This document shows, in pieces, positions 18,852 through 28,800 of a DNA stretch of 43,436 bases; position 1 is the stretch's first letter, and every line of letters begins with the position of its first letter. Under the pieces are notes generated by a model that did not search any database, had not been told where the DNA came from, and was given only the letters and a program-made list of their open reading frames with translations. This DNA comes from Myxococcota bacterium. GTDB lineage: Bacteria > Myxococcota_C > UBA6777. The position numbers and the translations under genes are program-made. The DNA is taken from positions 1-43,436 of the forward strand of contig JAKLKB010000047.1 of NCBI GenBank assembly GCA_023150835.1, given 5' to 3'.

Positions 18852-20498
18852 ATGACCCAACATACCGATACACCGGCCTTTTCTTCGAGCATCCCGCTTT
18901 CCATCCGTGACCCTCTCCACAAAAGCATCGAGCTGTCCGAGTCCGAGATGGCGATGCTGCGCGATCCTGCATACCAACGCCTTCGCGGTATCAAACAGAT
19001 CGGCTTCGCGGAGATCCCATACCCGGGCGCGACCCACACGCGCTACCTCCACAGCATCGGCGTGGGCGCAGTCGCAACGCGGATGTGGCGCTCTTTGCAA
19101 CGCTATCTCCCTCTCGATCCACAAGACGCTGCGCAGTTTTTGCGGATCGTCCGAGCGGCAGCGATGCTCCATGACGTCGGCCACGCTCCTCTCAGCCACA
19201 CCACCGAGTCCTTGATGCCCCCCCAAAAAGATCTCGCCCTTCCTTCGTGGCTTTCCGACCAAAGCCCCGAACGACAGGCCCATCACGAAGACTATTCACT
19301 CAAGATCATCCTCGATTCCCCGATCTCCCGCCACCTCGAAGCCATGGATGTTTCCCCGCTGTCCGTCTCCCAATTGATTAGCGGCATCCGCCTCAAAGAG
19401 GACACCACCTTTCATCGCCAAGGTATCGATTTTTTCCCGATGATGCGCCAGATCATTAGCTCCGAGATCGATGCCGATCGCATGGATTACCTTTTGCGGG
19501 ATGCCTTCTATTGTGGCGTAGCCTACGGACAATTTGATCTCGATTGGCTGCTACAACACCTTACGCCCATCCTTCACAACCAAACAGCCTATCTTGGGCT
19601 GCGTTCGCGGGCGCTCTTCACTTTTGAAGACTTTCTGCTTTCTCGCTACCACATGTTCTTTTCGGTGTATTACCACCACGCCTCGATCTGCTACCAAGAG
19701 ATGCTCCAACGCTTCTTTCAAGAAGAACCCGACGCCTTCCCGCTCCCCGCAGATCTCGACGCCTACCTACGCACCGATGATGCCGAACTGATCACCGCCC
19801 TCCGGCGTTCGCACAACCCTTGGGCGCAGCGCATTACACAACATCGCCCGTATATCCGCTTGTTTGAGATCCTTTTGCCCTCAGAAAACCCATCCCTCGA
19901 TCCAAACGATCCCGATGGCCCGACCGATCCGAATCGTTCCCTTTCCTCTCTCTCCCTCCCCGATGCTCCTTACACCGCTGCTCTTGCCCTTTCCAACTCA
20001 CCACCGCACACAACGCCTGCTGCTCCCTCCGATGTCCCGCGCACGACGCCTGCTGCTCCCTCCGATGTCCCGCGCACGACGCCTGCTGCTCCCTCCGATG
20101 TCCCACACTCAGACGCCCATCATTCGGCTTTTTCCGCTTCTCCCGAACGCCCTCCCAGTCACATCCCCTCGATCCAGCTTTATTCCACCTTTCCAAAAGC
20201 CGATCCGCACACGCTTCTCCAAACCGTTGCTCTCGCTCTCCAAGAAGCGCAGATCCCCATCATGCAAGCCACTTCGCGTTGGGTACTTTCTCGCTATTTC
20301 CGCCAACCTCACAACTCCGAACCCCCGATCTACGTCCTTGATGACTCGCTTCAAGCCGCTCAACCCATCCAACAATACAGCCACCTTTATCGGCGCTACG
20401 CTCAAGCCCAGTCCTTGCGCCGTATCTACTGTCATCCCCGTCACTTCGAACAAGCGCAACGTATTCTCCAACACATCACCTCCGCGCCACGCCCCTAG
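18852..20498 (+). CDS. HD-domain phosphohydrolase (YdhJ/SAMHD1-like)
   Basis: The 548-residue protein carries the HD metal-binding set in order: His67 in TRYLHSIGV, His107-Asp108 in AAMLHDVGHAPLSH, and Asp209 in IDADRMDYLLRDA. This arrangement is typical of the HD/dNTP triphosphohydrolase-like family, which includes SAMHD1. Cytoplasmic; no signal peptide. A Pro/Ser/Asp-rich insert with three 11-residue repeats sits at ~residues 385-420, between the HD core and a C-terminal ~120-residue region (SRYFRQPHNSEPPIYVLDDS). The gene starts 14 bp after argF, so translation is probably coupled. dNTPase activity is a family inference; the true substrate is not visible. Confidence 0.88.
   Translation: MTQHTDTPAFSSSIPLSIRDPLHKSIELSESEMAMLRDPAYQRLRGIKQIGFAEIPYPGATHTRYLHSIGVGAVATRMWRSLQRYLPLDPQDAAQFLRIVRAAAMLHDVGHAPLSHTTESLMPPQKDLALPSWLSDQSPERQAHHEDYSLKIILDSPISRHLEAMDVSPLSVSQLISGIRLKEDTTFHRQGIDFFPMMRQIISSEIDADRMDYLLRDAFYCGVAYGQFDLDWLLQHLTPILHNQTAYLGLRSRALFTFEDFLLSRYHMFFSVYYHHASICYQEMLQRFFQEEPDAFPLPADLDAYLRTDDAELITALRRSHNPWAQRITQHRPYIRLFEILLPSENPSLDPNDPDGPTDPNRSLSSLSLPDAPYTAALALSNSPPHTTPAAPSDVPRTTPAAPSDVPRTTPAAPSDVPHSDAHHSAFSASPERPPSHIPSIQLYSTFPKADPHTLLQTVALALQEAQIPIMQATSRWVLSRYFRQPHNSEPPIYVLDDSLQAAQPIQQYSHLYRRYAQAQSLRRIYCHPRHFEQAQRILQHITSAPRP
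20010..20108 (+). repeat. 33-bp in-frame tandem repeat, 3 copies
   Basis: Three nearly identical 33-bp units at 20010, 20043 and 20076 encode TTPAAPSDVPR in the linker of the HD protein. Confidence 0.92.
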
Positions 20499-20575
20499 CC
20501 AGCGCCTCTGTTCTTCCGCTATAACAAAACGGATTTTGCTGAGGACTTCCGCCGATCATCTGAGGGAGAGCATCG

Positions 20576-22510
20576 ATGGAGAGTGTCGTTTGTGCTTATT
20601 GCAAACACGAGGTTCTGCGTGCGACGGTTTGCAGTCATTGTGGCGCACCGCTGGCGCAAAGCCAACGCGCTCTCCTTGGTGAGATCATCCACTCCTACTA
20701 CCTCGAAGAATACCTCGCCGAAGGCGCGACAGGGCGAATATTTCGGGCGCGTCATCTTGCCACCGGCCAACAAGTCGCCCTCAAGCTGCTCCAACCCGAA
20801 CTCGCCACACAACCCCAAGCCATCCGCCGTTTTCGTCGAGAAGCTGAGGCCGGTCTGCGGCTCCAACATCCCCGCGCTGTCAAACTTTACGAGTTTGGTA
20901 TCGCCCCCGGATACGGTATCTTCCTTGTCATGGAACTGATCGAAGGGCAGACGCTTCGTCAACTGCTTTCCACCCAAGGCCCCCTCACGCCAAAGATCGC
21001 CTTGCAGATCGCCTTGCAGATCTGCGATGCCCTTGAAAAAGCCCATGACTTCGGCATCATCCACCGCGATCTCAAACCCGCCAACGTCATGCTCCAACGC
21101 CATCCCTCCCAAAAGATCATGGTCAAGATCTGCGACTTCGGCACCGCTCGCCTTGAGATGCAACACAACGAGTTTGACACACACTTGACCATCCCCGGGA
21201 TGATCTGCGGAACCCCCGGATATATGGCCCCCGAACAGATATCCCAAAACCAGCCCATCGGACCCCAAACGGATATCTACGCGCTTGGCGTCCTTCTCTT
21301 TGAGATGCTGACAGGCTCTCTGCCTTTTCTTGGCGATTCTCCCCAAGAACTCTTGATGAATCCGCTGTTTCATTCTCCCCGCCCCCTCGTCGCAACCGAA
21401 CCCTCACTCGCCAACTTCCCTCACCACCAACGCCTCGAACAACTGATCTCTAGGTGCCTTTCTCGCGAAGTCAACCAAAGACCCCAATCCATCAGCTTCT
21501 TGCGTGTTGGACTGCTCTCTTCCTTGCCAACGCCTTCTCTTGAACTCAGCCTCAACGCCCTCGAATCCATGGACACCCTCGATGATTCGCGTGCCATCTC
21601 CAACCTCTTGCATCCTTTTTCTGCCGAAGAACCCGAGATCCCCAACCCGCCCTCTGCTTATCCTTGGCATCCGATCCTGTTTGGCGTCGAAGATCTCCAA
21701 ATCATCCGTAATCTCGTTCAACAAGCCCCTCTCCAAACCTTTCAAACCGCCCAACCCCTGCTCTCCGCCCAAGACCACCACCAATCTTTTTTTATGGTCA
21801 AATCCGGCGAGATCCGCCTCGTCTACCACGAAGAAGATCGCCTCGTCGAAGTCGACCGCATCGGTCCTGACGGGATGATCGGTGTCACCAGCTTTTTCTC
21901 CAACGCCCTCTCTTCTCTCACCGCTGAAGCCTCCCGCCACTCCCAAGTCTACCGCGTCGATCAGCCCATCCTCGCCAAGTGGATCAAAGAAGATCCCCGC
22001 GCTTATGAACTCTTTCGCATCTTTCACCGCGAATACATCCTCCAAGAAACCATCCGCTACGCCCCCTTCTTTTCCACCATCCCCCTCGAAGAACGCATCG
22101 CCTTTGTTCAAAAGTTCTCGTTTTATCCGCTCGCAAAAGGTCAAGAGGTAATCGCCCAAGGCGAGACGCTCGATCACTTTTGCCTCGTCGCTTCGGGCCG
22201 CGTCGAAGTCTATCGCCGACCTTCTGGTGCTGGTTCCCCCGAGATCATCCGCTATCTGCGCGCTGGACAGTTTTTGGGTGAGATGGCCTTGCTCTATCGA
22301 GAGCCTGCCTCCGCCTCCGCTCGCGCCGCAAGCAACACCGTCCTGCTACGCATCCAACGCGAAGAACTCCTTCAAGAACTCAAAGCCTATCCCAAAGTCT
22401 TGCGCTTGCTCCATCAGATCGCACAGATGCGCCTCGAAGAAAATCACCGCGCCGATCAACGCTCCCATTGGACCGCCGTCGGTGAAACCCCTTGGTTCCC
22501 TCCCCAATAA
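20576..22510 (+). CDS. Ser/Thr kinase with zinc ribbon and two cyclic-nucleotide-binding-like domains
   Basis: The 644-residue protein has an N-terminal CxxC-CxxC ribbon (CAYCKHEVLRATVCSHC). A kinase domain follows at ~42-310, with loop AEGATGRIF (first Gly replaced by Ala), Lys70, Glu89, HRDLKPAN (163-170), DFG (187-189) and GTPGYMAPEQ, so the catalytic set is intact. Residues ~370-500 and ~500-625 form two CRP-like cNMP-binding folds. The second has VASGRVEVYRR and GEMALLYREPASASARA. The Arg that holds the cyclic phosphate is Ala, so classical cAMP/cGMP binding is doubtful. No membrane segment; cytosolic. The order differs from eukaryotic PKG, where the cNMP domains precede the kinase. It starts 77 bp after the HD gene. 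Confidence 0.9.
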   Translation: MESVVCAYCKHEVLRATVCSHCGAPLAQSQRALLGEIIHSYYLEEYLAEGATGRIFRARHLATGQQVALKLLQPELATQPQAIRRFRREAEAGLRLQHPRAVKLYEFGIAPGYGIFLVMELIEGQTLRQLLSTQGPLTPKIALQIALQICDALEKAHDFGIIHRDLKPANVMLQRHPSQKIMVKICDFGTARLEMQHNEFDTHLTIPGMICGTPGYMAPEQISQNQPIGPQTDIYALGVLLFEMLTGSLPFLGDSPQELLMNPLFHSPRPLVATEPSLANFPHHQRLEQLISRCLSREVNQRPQSISFLRVGLLSSLPTPSLELSLNALESMDTLDDSRAISNLLHPFSAEEPEIPNPPSAYPWHPILFGVEDLQIIRNLVQQAPLQTFQTAQPLLSAQDHHQSFFMVKSGEIRLVYHEEDRLVEVDRIGPDGMIGVTSFFSNALSSLTAEASRHSQVYRVDQPILAKWIKEDPRAYELFRIFHREYILQETIRYAPFFSTIPLEERIAFVQKFSFYPLAKGQEVIAQGETLDHFCLVASGRVEVYRRPSGAGSPEIIRYLRAGQFLGEMALLYREPASASARAASNTVLLRIQREELLQELKAYPKVLRLLHQIAQMRLEENHRADQRSHWTAVGETPWFPPQ

Positions 22511-22600
22511 ATACAACGCCTCAGAGGGTGTCTAAAGCAGCGATATCTGTTGGACTGGTACACAGAAACATCGAAGGAATGGACGTCTTGTGGTTGCCCC

Positions 22601-22654
22601 TCACCCCCCCGGCCCCGCCCTCTCCCCGTTGTCACGGAGGCGAGGGGGGGGTGA
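22601..22654. repeat. GC-rich inverted repeat, possible bidirectional terminator
   Basis: Arms TCACCCCCCC (22601-22610) and GGGGGGGTGA (22645-22654) pair perfectly around a loop that can itself pair (CTCCCCG, CGGAGGCG). The CTCACCCCCC...GGGGGTGA style resembles dispersed palindromic elements common in many large bacterial genomes. No T-run follows. Confidence 0.6.
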
Positions 22655-22797
22655 AGAAAGCAGATTTTCCGAAAGGATGGCGAAGAGTTGTGAGCGTTGT
22701 ATTGCATCAAAGACGGATGGAACGAAAGAATCGTAGAGGAAGAAAGTCTTTTCACACATGAAGATACGTATTTTCCGCGTAAATCGTGTCATTCCGT

Positions 22798-22844
22798 CCC
22801 CCTCTCTACGCAGCGATTCCTAGAGCGACCGCGTGGAGAGGGGG
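22798..22844. repeat. 14-bp-stem inverted repeat, possible terminator
   Basis: CCCCCTCTCTACGC (22798-22811) pairs with GCGTGGAGAGGGGG (22831-22844), with one G-T pair and a 19-nt loop. It lies between the convergent kinase genes, downstream of both. Confidence 0.6.
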
Positions 22845-22917
22845 GTGAGGTCACGCGAATAGAACCACCTTCCCCCCCAAACAAACCTATTTTTAGATAC
22901 CCTCTCACACGATCGGC

Positions 22918-24597
22918 TCAGCGTTTTCGCAAGCGGATCATCATCTCTGTTTCGCCTTCTTTGGCTTTGAGATCGCGTTGCTCGCTTTGGTAGCCGTCCA
23001 AACTGACGATCAAGCGATATTGTAGACCGCTTACCAGCTTGATCACGCGCACATCTCCGCTGTCTTGGACGGGGCTTCCGTTGAGTGTGATGCGGGCTTG
23101 GGGGGGCGTGACGCGCAAGCGCAAACTGGCGGGTTCGACAGGGGCTTCCACGATCGCAGAAGAGGCATCGCTCTGGGAAAATAGTTGAATTCCATCCAAG
23201 AAGTAAAAAGCGGCCCCGCCCCCACCCAACACCAACACCAACAACAGCACGATCCAAATCGCTCCTCCTTTGGACGGTTGCTTGAGCGAACCCCCGTTCG
23301 ACGGTCGCTTGGCTGCCCCTGTTTTGGGCTGTTGTTTTTGGCGAGTAAGCTCTGCCGAAGGTACGCCAAACTGCGTGGCTGCGCTGTTGAGTGAAGAGGG
23401 GGCGGATGGGCGCAAGATCGAATCATCGACCGTTTCGGGTGCGTTGGGCGGGGCATAAGGGGAAAGCAACGCAGCGGATTCTTCGGAGATTTCCGACTCT
23501 TGGAGGTCCGTCGTTTCAAAGTCTGTAAGCTGCGGAGACTGGATCATGCGTGTGCTTTCTTCCCCAGTTGCGGTGCTTTGGGCTGTTTTGGGAGCGAAAG
23601 CTTTGAGTTGTTCTTCGGACATGGCCGTCAAGGCGATCTCTGTCGCAGGTTGGCCGCCCACCTGTACGGATTCTTGGTACAAGACGCCCATAAAATTCCC
23701 GACCACCGTCATGTCTTCGGAAACGCTGCGGTTTGCGAGGTAATGCGAAAGGTCGTGTACGACGTGGTGGGTGTGGTTGTAACGCACGTTTGGATCCCGA
23801 TGCACCATGCGCTGCAAGATCTCTTCGATGGCGGGGTCGGCATCTGTCCGATATTGGCTCAAAGGCGGAACCACGCAGCCTTGCACCAACTGGATCGTTT
23901 CGATATCCGTTTTGCCTTGAAACAGCCGCCGATTGCATAACATCTCCCACAACGTGATCCCCAACGCAAAGATATCGCTTGAAGGAGAGGCCGGCGCACC
24001 CGTTAATTGTTCGGGGGCAAGGTACGAAAACTTTCCTTTGATCACACCTGCGGTCGTTTGATAGAGCTTGTTGGCAGCTTTGGCGATGCCGAAGTCTGTA
24101 AGCTTTACAGCACCGTGATAAGAGATCAGGATATTTTGTGGCGAAACATCGCGGTGGATGATCTGAAGAGGTTGCCCCATCGAGTCGCGTGCCGAATGTG
24201 CGAAGGCAAGGGCTTTTGCAACGTCGTTGATGATGCAAACCGCCGCAGGGATCGGAAAAAAAGAGTTTTTTTCTGCCACGCGGCGGATCACTTGGCCGAG
24301 GTGTTTTCCGTCCACAAACTCCATCGCGATGTAGTAGTCGTTGCCCACCTGCGCCACATCGTAGATCTGCACGATATTTGGATGGTTGAGCGATCCCGCG
24401 ATGCGCGCTTCGTCGAGAAACTGCGTCACAAAATCTTCGTTCGACGACAAATGCGAGAGGATGCGTTTGATCGCGACTTCTTTTGTAAAGTTGTTCGGAC
24501 CCGAAGTCTGCGCACGAAAGATCTCGGCCATGCCGCCTTGCCCGATCTTCTCAAGCAACGAGTAGGGGCCGAACTGAAAAGGAAATCTGTGGTTCAT
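22918..24597 (-). CDS. Transmembrane Ser/Thr kinase with PEGA-like periplasmic domain
   Basis: From ATG 24597 (AGAGGA ~7 nt upstream) the product is 559 residues. The kinase domain (~10-275) is complete: GQGGMAEIF (19-27), Lys44 in VAIKRI, IIHRDVSPQN, KLTDFGIAKA and YLAPEQL. A Ser/Pro/Thr-rich juxtamembrane stretch leads to one membrane helix, WIVLLLVLVLGGGGAAFYFL, near residue 460. The C-terminal ~70 residues are PEGA-like (LRVTPPQARITLNGSPV, YRLIVSLDGYQSEQRDL), a common extracytoplasmic sensor in myxobacterial kinases. The HRDVSPQN form is frequent in that group. A TPR gene lies 126 bp upstream on the same strand and may be its functional partner. Confidence 0.93.
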   Translation of the reverse strand: MNHRFPFQFGPYSLLEKIGQGGMAEIFRAQTSGPNNFTKEVAIKRILSHLSSNEDFVTQFLDEARIAGSLNHPNIVQIYDVAQVGNDYYIAMEFVDGKHLGQVIRRVAEKNSFFPIPAAVCIINDVAKALAFAHSARDSMGQPLQIIHRDVSPQNILISYHGAVKLTDFGIAKAANKLYQTTAGVIKGKFSYLAPEQLTGAPASPSSDIFALGITLWEMLCNRRLFQGKTDIETIQLVQGCVVPPLSQYRTDADPAIEEILQRMVHRDPNVRYNHTHHVVHDLSHYLANRSVSEDMTVVGNFMGVLYQESVQVGGQPATEIALTAMSEEQLKAFAPKTAQSTATGEESTRMIQSPQLTDFETTDLQESEISEESAALLSPYAPPNAPETVDDSILRPSAPSSLNSAATQFGVPSAELTRQKQQPKTGAAKRPSNGGSLKQPSKGGAIWIVLLLVLVLGGGGAAFYFLDGIQLFSQSDASSAIVEAPVEPASLRLRVTPPQARITLNGSPVQDSGDVRVIKLVSGLQYRLIVSLDGYQSEQRDLKAKEGETEMMIRLRKR

Positions 24598-24723
24598 CGC
24601 GTTATCCTCTGCCCACAATCCGTCGTTTCCGTGGGGTGAAGCGGTGTCTTTTTGTGGGGTTGTCTCTTTCGTGACGTCGCGTCGGCGTCGTCTCTCGATC
24701 TCTTGTGTACCGTTTCTTGATAT

Positions 24724-25686
24724 CTAGAGGCAAGGGTGTGTCTTTGGACGTTTTAGCAGCTTTTGCGCAGGGGCATGGTTTGGGTGGTGTTGAAGAAGCG
24801 CCCGAAGTACGGCCTGCGCTTGTGTACACTGCTGATCTTGAAGCAGCGTCATGGCGAGGAACATATAGCCACGTAGGGTTTTGGGTTCAAGACGGATCAG
24901 TTCTCGGAGAATTTGCTCCCCCTGTTTGTTACGCTTTTTCTTTCGCAAGATCTGCGCTTGTTCAAAGACGCTCGTTTCAAGGACAGGTTGGGCTGCTTGG
25001 CGCAACAAGGGATGCGGGCAGAGAGGATACCACCGCGACAGGCGCTGGTAAAGCTGTTTTGTGTGGGGTGTCATCATGCGCTCGACCGTCGCAAGCCCGA
25101 GCTGGTAACAAGGGTGCTGTGGATCGAGCGCTACCGTCCGCAAGAACGCAACATGAGCATCGGGGATCTTGTTCATGCCAAGCAGCAACACCGCATAACG
25201 GTACGCCATCGGCGCTTTTTGAGGCGCAAGGCGTATCGCTTTTTGATGCGCTTGAAGACTTCGTTCGAGTAGGCGCTTTTGCTGTGAGGGTGGAACCACG
25301 CGGGCTTGCAAACGCAGCGACTCCGCATACAGCGACCAAGCAGGCGCATGGCGCGGATCGCGCCGCAACACCGCTCGCAACAAACGATCCGCTTCCAAGA
25401 GCCGTTGTTGGCTGAGCGCAAGCCGCGCTAGGCCCAACTTCGCATGACTGTATCGTCTGTTTGCACGCAAAGCCCGTTGAAAAAGCTGCTTGGCTTGTTT
25501 GGCCTCTCCCGCTTTTTCGTAAAGCCGACCCAAGATCGTCAACAAACGCGGATCGTTCGGAGATGTTTTCAGCTTCTTTTCGATCTGTTCGATGTATCGG
25601 TGGTAAGGCGTAGGGCTTTGCGCCATAGAAGCCCATCCCATCGAAAAAAACAATCCAACACATACGATCCTGAGGTATCTCGACAT
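24724..25686 (-). CDS. Exported TPR-repeat protein
   Basis: The 320-residue product starts at ATG 25686 with a signal peptide (SRYLRIVCVGLFFSMG, then SMAQS). It is built of tetratricopeptide-like helix pairs, such as PRLLTILGRLYEKAGEAKQAKQ, HAKLGLARLALSQQRLLEAD and LRGYMFLAMTLLQDQQ. A longer in-frame extension upstream to 26289 is rejected because it would overlap the opposite-strand transglutaminase gene and lacks TPR character. It probably mediates protein-protein contacts in the periplasm. It lies upstream of the PEGA kinase in the same direction, so one operon is likely. Confidence 0.85.
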   Translation of the reverse strand: MSRYLRIVCVGLFFSMGWASMAQSPTPYHRYIEQIEKKLKTSPNDPRLLTILGRLYEKAGEAKQAKQLFQRALRANRRYSHAKLGLARLALSQQRLLEADRLLRAVLRRDPRHAPAWSLYAESLRLQARVVPPSQQKRLLERSLQAHQKAIRLAPQKAPMAYRYAVLLLGMNKIPDAHVAFLRTVALDPQHPCYQLGLATVERMMTPHTKQLYQRLSRWYPLCPHPLLRQAAQPVLETSVFEQAQILRKKKRNKQGEQILRELIRLEPKTLRGYMFLAMTLLQDQQCTQAQAVLRALLQHHPNHAPAQKLLKRPKTHPCL

Positions 25687-25878
25687 CTTGGTTTGTGTTC
25701 CTGTGCTTTCTGGGTACGTTGAGAGGCTTGTCTTGAGCAGCCGGTCGTTGCGCTGGAGGCCTGTTGAGAAGACACGAAACAACGCCGCACAAATCCGTTG
25801 AAAACGACGAATTGGCCTTGACAGGGAGATGGCAGCCTTCTTAACTATGGGATGTTTCGGACAACGGGAGAACATCGC

Positions 25879-28800
25879 ATGCCCAATCATCCTACCCGCC
25901 TTCGCGCCCCCCATTGTGTGCCTCGCCAGACACAGGATCAAGAACTGCCCTCTGTTTTTTCGCTCGCCCTTTCTCAAGGTACTGCTTTGGCGCGTTGTCT
26001 TTTGACTTCTTTTCCGTTCGCTTTTCTTGTTGGACTGAGCCTTTGCTTTTTTCTTGAAGATCGCGCAAGCGCCCAGATCCAATGGACACAACTCCCCAAC
26101 CAGCTCACACGCGGAGAGCGCGTTCGTATCGCTGGACGCGTCGACCTTGCGCGCCTCGCACGACCCAACGCCTCCGTCGTCTTTCGACTCCAACACAACA
26201 CAGGCATCCGTGATCTCGGCGAAGCACACACCAACCCCCAAGGGGACTTCTCCCTCTGGATCGAGATCCCCAAAGATCTCCCCACACAAACCCTTCAGAT
26301 GCTCGTTAGCCTACAAGTCCCTCCGCCCTCACCTTCTCAATCCCCCCCTCGCTCTAGCCCCCCACAACGCCGCAAACAAAACCCGCCTCCCTCTCCACTC
26401 CCACAACGCAAACAAACTCCCCGCAATATGCCCCCACATACAAAAAAAACGCTGAAATCTCAGAATAGCCGACCCGATAGCACAGAGCCGAAGCGGCGGA
26501 CCGATAGCACAGAGCCGAAGCAGCGGCCCGATAGCACAGAACCGAAAAACACCAACAACGCACCAAACAAAGACCCTGCTCTACCAAACCGAGAGGGCAC
26601 TCCATCAAACCGAGAACAAAACAACAACGATGAAAACCCCCGTCCATCGGATGGTTCGTCGGGCAAACCAAGCGCACCGTCAGACAAATCAAGCGCACCG
26701 TCATCGGGAACACCGAATCAAAACGCTCCTTCCTCTTTGCGAAAAAGCACGCCAAATGCTGACCAAGATCACGCCGCTCAACGAGAACAAGCTCAACGAG
26801 AACAAGCTCAACGAGAACAAGCTCAACGAGAACAAGCTCAACGAGAACAAGCTCAACGCGAACAAGTCCGAAAACAGGCTGTTTGGGAGCGCCTAAAGAA
26901 AGGTTGGCGGCCTGAGATGGAAGGGGCCGATGAACCGTCACAAGAACGCTCTCGTTCTCCCCAAGTTTTTCGTCTTCCTGAGATATCTTCAAACCCTGAC
27001 GCCTCGAAACGAGTCCCTCCGTCATCTCCGAAAAGGCCAATGTCCTCGCCATATCCGAAAGGCTCGATGCCATCGCCGCCTGTAGAACCTTCCTCCCCTT
27101 CCAACCCACCCTCCGCGCCCTTTCCTTCGCCATCACAAGAACACCGCTCGCCATCACAAGAACACCGCTCGCCATCACAAGAACACCACCCGCAGGAACA
27201 ACCGACCCCGCCGTCGCAAGAAACTTCTCCGCTTCCGTCTTCTCCACAAGAGACCTCGCCGACACCTTCCGTCCCAAAAGAAACCGTTCCTCCACAAAAC
27301 GCCTCTCCTCAAACCAAAGACGACTGGAGATCCCGAGCCGCCAAGTGGTTGAAACAACAAGAAGAACGAAAAAAGCAGGGGCAGCCCTACGACTGGCGAA
27401 AAGAACAACAAGAACGTGCGATGCAAGTGGAGCAGATGCGCCGTCGCCTCGAACAACTTCGCGAACGCTTGCGAGAGCAAGCGCGCCGTGAACAATCGCC
27501 TTATGGAGAACCCCAAGATCCCGGTCGATTCAGAGGATTTGGGCCACAAGGAAACCCATCCGACGACTCGGGCGGCGGAAGTGGCGGAAGTGGCGGAAGC
27601 AAGCCTCGGATGGACGGTGGAAGCCCACGCGAAGGAAGTCGTGGATTTCTTGATGACGCGCCTCAAAATCCTCGTCCGTCGGCTCCTTCGGACGATCTCT
27701 TGCCTCCGTTGATGTTGCCTCGCCTTCAATCAAAGTTTTCATCGCCATCCGAGTCTCGCGGGCCGATGCGCGCCCGTCCCAAGCGCGGCGCACCACAAAA
27801 TGAGGGGCATCAATCCGCACAGCGCGGGCAGTTGTTGAGCCGCAGCAACCAAAACAAGATGGACACGCAAACAACGGGAGGACGGGTGTTTTTGCGTCAA
27901 GTGTTCAAGCCTTACCTGCCTCACCACCAGCGGATTACTGCGTTGGATCAGTGGGATGAAGGCTACCATTTGACCTTGCGCTCCGAACGAAAACGCATCG
28001 TTCCTGCGCAGAGTTCGAGCCGCTTTGGCTACAAAACATTTGTGGGACATCTGCGCGTGTTGTTGTGGCCGGGAAAGTGGACACCGATCCCGAGTGTTTC
28101 GCCCCAAGCAACAGTTCTCTGGGCGAGAACAGTCCCGCACATCCGAGGTTTGCGTTTTGCGAAAGACAGCGCCGAAGTGCTTCATCTCCGCGCTTACACA
28201 AGAAAACCACAAGTCGTCGAACTGCACTTTGCTCTGGAGGCCGATCCGTTGTACTTTGGTGGCCCGATCCCCAAGGGGATCAAACCGTCGCAATATCCGA
28301 TGTCTTTGCGGCCTTCTGCGCGATCACAAAAACGCGAGCATATCCTTGCGCATCTTCACGAATGGGGGCTTTCACCCGAGATGACGCTCGATCAGATCTT
28401 GATGGTGTTTGTGCCGTATCTACGGAGCTTTTCGGCCCGGGCGCTGCGCCCAGAAGAACATCTCGAAGATTCTTATCTGACGTTGATGCGTCGGCGTGTC
28501 GGGGTGTGCCGTCATCGTGCGATGTTGTTTGTGACCACGATGCTTTCGATCGGCTATCCTGCGCGTTTTGTGGCCAACGGAGCGCATGCTTTTGCAGAAG
28601 TCGGTTATCCCGATGGGCGCTGGCGTTTGATCGATCTCGGTGGGGGAGATATCCCCAACTGGCTCGGCAAATGGGACGGGCAACCCTTTCAGCATCCCGA
28701 AGATCCGTTCCCAACGCCCCAAGTCCCCGAAAATGAAACTCGCGAAGAGCAGCGGCAGCAAGCCGCGACGCCACCGATCGATACACGCCCCCAACAACCC

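Larger units (their letters stand above)
22511..22917. other. 407-bp intergenic region between two convergent kinase genes
   Basis: No gene is supported. It contains two GC-rich inverted repeats (22601-22654 and 22798-22844), listed separately, which could end transcription from both sides. Confidence 0.6.

Noticed and set aside
26000-26289. N-terminal extension of the TPR gene beyond 25686
   Set aside because: It would overlap the signal peptide and Ig-like domain of the divergent transglutaminase gene; the internal ATG with a signal peptide is the better start.
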